Shown here: one piece after another, positions 59,569 to 64,000 of the stretch | How the letters are laid out: each line of letters starts with the position of its first letter | How positions within the stretch are numbered: position 1 is the first letter of the stretch | Assembly: GCA_032358165.1 (NCBI GenBank) | Contig: JAALGY010000061.1 | Span: forward strand, 434,001 to 498,000 | Length of the DNA stretch: 64,000 nucleotides | Direction of reading: 5' to 3' | Source of the DNA: Diplosphaera chodatii | Taxonomy: Eukaryota > Chlorophyta > Trebouxiophyceae > Prasiolales > Stichococcaceae | Notes under the pieces: model-generated | The model's database searches: none | What the model saw: only the letters and a program-made list of their open reading frames with translations | Told to the model about the DNA's origin: nothing | Program-made: the position numbers and the translations under genes

Positions 59569-62500
59569 TCAGCCCGTCGCCCGCAGCGGCTGCATGGCCT
59601 CGTCAGGCTGTCCATCAGGCTGCGCCGGAGGCTCACCAGACGCCGCCGCCCCGCCCTGCCGCGGCTGCGGCTGCTGCGCTGCGAACGCGGCGATGGAGTC
59701 TGCCAGCGGGCTTCGGGCCTCGCCGCTGGGGGTGCTGCGCAGCATGGTCGCCTCGTTCTCGGCGCGCCGCTGCTCCATGCTGGCTTTAACAACCTGGATG
59801 TTGTCAACACTCCACTTGGAATGTGAGCATTTGACACATCTTGCAAGCATTTGCGAGCAATGCTGCTGTGTGACAGTGATGTCATGCCGACACCGCACAC
59901 AGGCTTCAGCATGGCAGGTTCCATAAGCCACGAAGCAACACAGAAGACCTCCAGCTGTCGTTTCGCACGAGGCACGTGGCACAAGTCCACTCACCGACAG
60001 GATGTCGTGGGCGGAGGCCCTGATGTCGCGCGTATCGAATAGTGCGGACACCACAGCCACGCCCGCGCAGCCGGCCTCGACTGCCTGCCCTGCATCAGGC
60101 ACAATATCACAGCGGGTGTGCGCAGAAGGCGTGCACACAGAGCTGCACATACGTTCATGCCACGCCAAGCCACAATCAGATGCCCGTGCTGACCTGGGCA
60201 ACTCGAGACACCCCCCAGAGAACGGTTCCAGCTCAAGCTTGGGCCAGAGCCAGACATCAATTTGCTATTGCTTCAAGCGGCGCTCGCCTGCGTTGGAGGC
60301 GGTGATGCCGCCGATGGCGACGACGGGGATGGCCACGGCGCGGCAGATGTCCTCCAGCGCCTCCAGGCTGATGGTCTCCGTCTGCTTCGTGCTGGTGGGG
60401 AACACTGCAGACCACGCATCCTCATCAGCTGGACGGTTCGAGCAGACACAGCACTCTGCACAGTGTCACCACGCTTGCGGGGCGCTTCTCAACGGCACAC
60501 AAGGGGCCACCCAGAAGAAAGACAGGTGTGGTCTGGCCAATGCTTGGGCTTGCATGAACAACTGTCCGAGCCCTCGGCAGCGAAGCCCAGCACCTGCGCC
60601 GGCGCCCAGGTAGTCGGCCCCGGCGGCGGCGGCCGCGACCGCCTGCTCCGGCGTCTTCACGGAGACGCCCAGGACGCGGCGCGGCCCCAGCAGCGCCCGC
60701 GCCTCCGCGGCCGGCAGGTCGTCCTGCAGTCAGGCAGGGCTTCAACCCGCCATGTCTGTATCCACATGCTTGGGGTAGAGCCTATACAGATGAATACTGA
60801 CGCTTCATGATGATGGTGCCTATGCAGATGACTGACTGATGTGTTCATGATGATGATGATGATGTTCCGTTTATGCGCATGCCCTGTCTGCGCAGGCCGC
60901 TGCACTGGCACCATGCCGCATGGGCTTCATGTGCGTTATCGTCCCAGGTCCAGACATTGAGAGCGGCATGTGCACACCCTCAGGGGCTTTGCGTGAGCAC
61001 TCATGTCTGCAGAGTAACAAGGTACCTGGCCCACATGGGCACCATCGGCGTCGGCAGCCAGCGCCACATCCACCCGATCGTTGATAAAAGACAAAGCGCC
61101 GGCGTCCCGGCACGCCGCCACCAGCAGCCGCGCCTGCAGGTTTGTGCAGCAAATATCAAGCACGGGCGTTCGATGGGTGGCAAAGCTGCATGCTGTCATG
61201 CAATTGGCCAATCCACAGCCTCGTGAGCAACTCGTCGCGCCAGCTGTCTTGGGCAGTGTCTTCGGGACTGTCTTGTGGGTGTCTATTGGGTGTCTTCTGA
61301 TGTCCTCAAGACACTGCAGGACTACTGTAGCAGTCGCAGAACAGGGTGGCTGAAAAGTGTGTTGGCAGGCCTTCTAAGGCCTGCTACCCTTGCAAGCCTG
61401 TACCGCAGACATGGTCACATGCCCCGCCAGGATGCTCGGCATTCAGCCATGGAAGTCCAGTTCGGAATGAGGGCACACCTGCCGCAGGCAGGCGCCCCCG
61501 TCTGCGTCTTTCAGCCGCAGCTGCACAGCACCCGCGCCGCCCGCCAGCGCATCCCGCACCGCCTCCGGTGTGCTGCGGCCCTGCAGGCGCGGCTTCAACG
61601 TCTGTCTTCACAGTCAGCAGCCCCGCGGCGGCGGCTGGGTACATGAGTACACAGACAAGCTGACGGCAGGGAGATTGCACCCAGTGTGCATGCAGAAGTG
61701 TGCCAACAACCACCATGCCCAAGGGTGTGCAAGCATGTCGGGCCATAAACAGGTTCTTCACACTTCTCACCGCTCCGGAGAGCTTCAGTGCAAGCAGGTG
61801 ACAGCCAAGGTGTTTCATACATTACGGTTCCAGGACTCCCTTGCCTGCCGGGCGTCGCAGGCGGCGTCGGTCACGGCGTACAGTCGCAGCTGCGAGGGCG
61901 CCAGCCGGCGGCCGTCCTGCTGCTTCCCGCTTCCCGCCGCCGCCCAGTCCGCCGTCTGGAACGCGTGGTTCAGCGGCCGCGAGGGGCCGGTGCCGATGCG
62001 CAGCGGCACCGACGCCCGCAGCGCGCCCGTCAGATACGCCTTGGCCTGAAGCACCATGTCTGACGGTGGGTGCAGCACACATGCAGCGCCCAGCGATGCA
62101 GGTGTGTGGGCAGTGGCGGAGCCGTGCTGCTGTGAACATCGCCCAGTCAGGCCAAAGGTGAGCACAGCAACCAGAGGATGTGCATATAGACGGTTCTATA
62201 TGCTGAGCATATGTATGACCAGTGTAGCATTGCTGCAATGGGTGTCTGCAAGCAGCTGGCACTCGGCGGACGGGCACCTGCCGCACGGCGTCGGGCACGG
62301 GCAGCCCCTTGGCGAGGCCCGCGGCGACGGCGGACGCCAGCGTGCAGCCCGTGCCGTGGCTGTTGCCCGTCCTGCAGGGCGCGTGCGCAATGCGTGAGAC
62401 TGTGCCCGTCCATGGGCACTGATACACGCTTGGGGCGCAGCATAATGCACATCTGACCTGGTCAGGTTTTGCCACAGTCTGCCGCAGCGCAAAGCTGACG

Positions 62501-64000
62501 AACCTGACCACTACGATGGTGCTTCGTGCAAGGCGAGCACACCATGTTGATGAGACCAGGGTCAGGTTCCGCTGCGCACATGTCACAACCACGACGGGCA
62601 AGCTGACAGAGTGGGGAGTGCTAAGATCTTGGGAGCGGGGCGCAGTGATTTTGGGGATGCGCACATGACGGCGTCCTCCTCCAGGACTGTCATGGTGGTG
62701 CCGTCGTACAGCACGTCCGTGGCGGTGGCGAAGCCGCCGTCGGCGCCGCCGTCGCTCGACACCAGGTGCCCACCCTGCAGCACCATGACCAGCGTCGCTC
62801 ATAGCTCAGTTGTCAACGAGGAGCTGCCATCAATGAATCTTTTGAGCTCTCATCCAGAAACTAGCTGATACTGGTATGCCAGTCAGGTAAGTGGGGTGCC
62901 TGCAAATTTGACTATTTTTGCCACTGACGAGTGTACGTCATAACACGGGTGTCGACCAGGTTCTGCTTTCCTTGTTGTTTCGCGCGATTGCTGTGCATGT
63001 TTGGTGTGCATCAACTTGGAAAGGCAGCCGCTGCAATGACAAACTCGGTATATGTCACTTGGGACGCAAGCATCACTCTTCTTCACTGCTGTGTGCCAGC
63101 GGGGATGCCGGCACCGCGCTCACTCATGTGGCTCTGGCAGGCCTCACCTTGACCAGCACCCACTGCGGCCCGAGGGCGTGCAGGTCCGCGGCGGCCTCCT
63201 TCATGTCTCCCAGGTCGCCGATGGCCCGCCCGTCTGCACGCGAGGGTCGCACATCAGCGGACCGCAGGGTGCAAACGCAGGGTGCACACTTCTGATGTGT
63301 GCTCCTGTGCATCCGTCAGACCGCACATGGAACAGGCCGCCCGCTGCTCATCAGCTTGACAGACTTGATTGCGTGGGCGACATGCATCTGACGGTCCGCA
63401 GCCCGCTGGGCACACGCATGCGCTCAGTATCGGAGGGTCCAGTGAAGGCTGCACCCAGAACATTGTGGCGGGGGCCCATGTGCAATAGGGTCGAACCTAG
63501 CAGCGCGGACGCCTCTGGCACGTTGGGCGTCACGATGGTGGCGGCCGGCAGCAGGTGCTGCCGCATCGCCTCCATGACGCCGCCCGCCGCGAGCGCGTCC
63601 CCGCTGGTGGCGACCAGCACGGGGTCGACCACGAGGAGCGGCCGCGCCTTGCCGCCGCTGCTCCCCGCTGCCGCGTCCAGCCGCGCCGCCAGTGCCTCCA
63701 CAATCTGCGGGGGGATGTGCACCCAAACTGTCCTGACTTCGTGCCTGAGGTCAAGGACATATGGCACATCATGGTTGCAGCAGATGACAAGGGATGATGC
63801 CGTGTACGCACGCGGCCACCTGGGAATCATCTACAGCCATATCCTGATTGAGCAGCAGTTTCGAACTAAACAACGAACAGCAAGCGCAGGGGTGGAGAGA
63901 TAGTGTGATCAGCAAGCGGCAAGATGTGGGAGCTGGGAGGCCACATGAAGCCACTGGCCGGAGGCACGATGGCCCTGACTGAGGTCGCCCACCTCCGGGC
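59569..64000 (-). CDS. TH1: Bifunctional HMP-P kinase / thiamine-phosphate synthase, 5' partial
   Basis: Plant-type fusion of ThiD and ThiE. ThiD phosphorylates HMP-P to HMP-PP; ThiE couples it to the thiazole phosphate to give thiamine phosphate, in plants inside the plastid. The first visible exon (63717 to about 63487) has [20 protein letters not shown] and [15 protein letters not shown]. Then come [30 protein letters not shown] with [14 protein letters not shown], and the phosphate loop [20 protein letters not shown] linker helix ([11 protein letters not shown]) leads to Thi[53 protein letters not shown] and VAIGGI. A disordered Pro/Gln/Ala tail of about 70 residues ends at TGA 59569. The N-terminal ThiD exons and any plastid leader lie beyond the right edge; 63718-64000 shows no exon I can place and is probably an intron. 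Confidence 0.93.
60848..60865. repeat. (ATG)n microsatellite in an intron
   Basis: A short run of ATG/GAT triplets inside an intron of the ThiD-ThiE gene, next to further scattered GATGA motifs. Confidence 0.7.

Noticed and set aside
1..64000. A prokaryotic-style defence island, biosynthetic cluster or CRISPR array
   Set aside because: Genes are intron-rich, of unrelated function and on both strands, as in an ordinary algal chromosome; no repeat-spacer pattern was seen.

Overview
The window is 64 kb of nuclear DNA from a chlorophyte green alga. GC-rich exons of roughly 60-250 bp are broken by many shorter, less GC-rich introns, and nearly all acceptors read TGCAG or a close variant. A plant-type telomere motif (CCCTAAA) is present, as are plastid-type proteins (a CPP1-like J-like protein, an ABCD2-like transporter) and the plant-type fused ThiD-ThiE enzyme. 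Genus and class cannot be fixed from the sequence; a trebouxiophyte-like alga is a guess from gene style. There are no operons, CRISPR arrays, rRNA genes or convincing tRNA genes.

Layout. 1-3115 (+): 3' part of a PA-TM-RING-H2 ubiquitin ligase. 4416-5321 (-): small PUB-domain protein. 6442-7422 (-): intronless CPP1-like protein with two tandem J-like units. 8017-12961 (+): ABC half transporter of the D family. 13465-21695 (-): E1 subunit of 2-oxoglutarate dehydrogenase. 22061-26416 (+): secreted PLC-like phosphodiesterase with a Cys-rich tail. 26630-27148 (+) and 27214-27810 (-): two small, tentative, unrecognised genes. 28180-29977 (-): EF-hand protein with an axonemal-type N-terminal motif. 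31124-37541 (+): PIF1-family helicase with a long insertion. 38488-about 42939 (+): CAMK-like protein kinase. 43597-50644 (-): type IA DNA topoisomerase of bacterial type with an organelle-like leader. About 51579-53902 (+): SYLF-domain protein. 54885-about 58246 (-): mitochondrial-carrier family protein with a Q-rich leader. 59569 to the right edge (-): fused HMP-P kinase / thiamine-phosphate synthase.

The genes belong to unrelated pathways: ubiquitin signalling, plastid and mitochondrial metabolism, DNA topology, lipid contact and thiamine synthesis. One loose link is that thiamine diphosphate, downstream of the right-most gene, is the cofactor of the 2-oxoglutarate dehydrogenase E1 encoded 40 kb away; the distance gives no reason to infer linkage. 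Exon boundaries were read by eye, by joining phases at GT/GC...AG, and the best-conserved joins are secure. Initiator codons of the SYLF and carrier genes and the 3' end of the kinase are not.

I found no obvious new multi-gene system. The observations most worth a second look are a telomere-repeat tract inside a topoisomerase intron flanked by a duplicated 11-mer, a run of GC-AG introns joined in frame (three in one kinase gene), the doubled J-like unit in the CPP1 homologue, and several coding-like islands that match no family I recognise.
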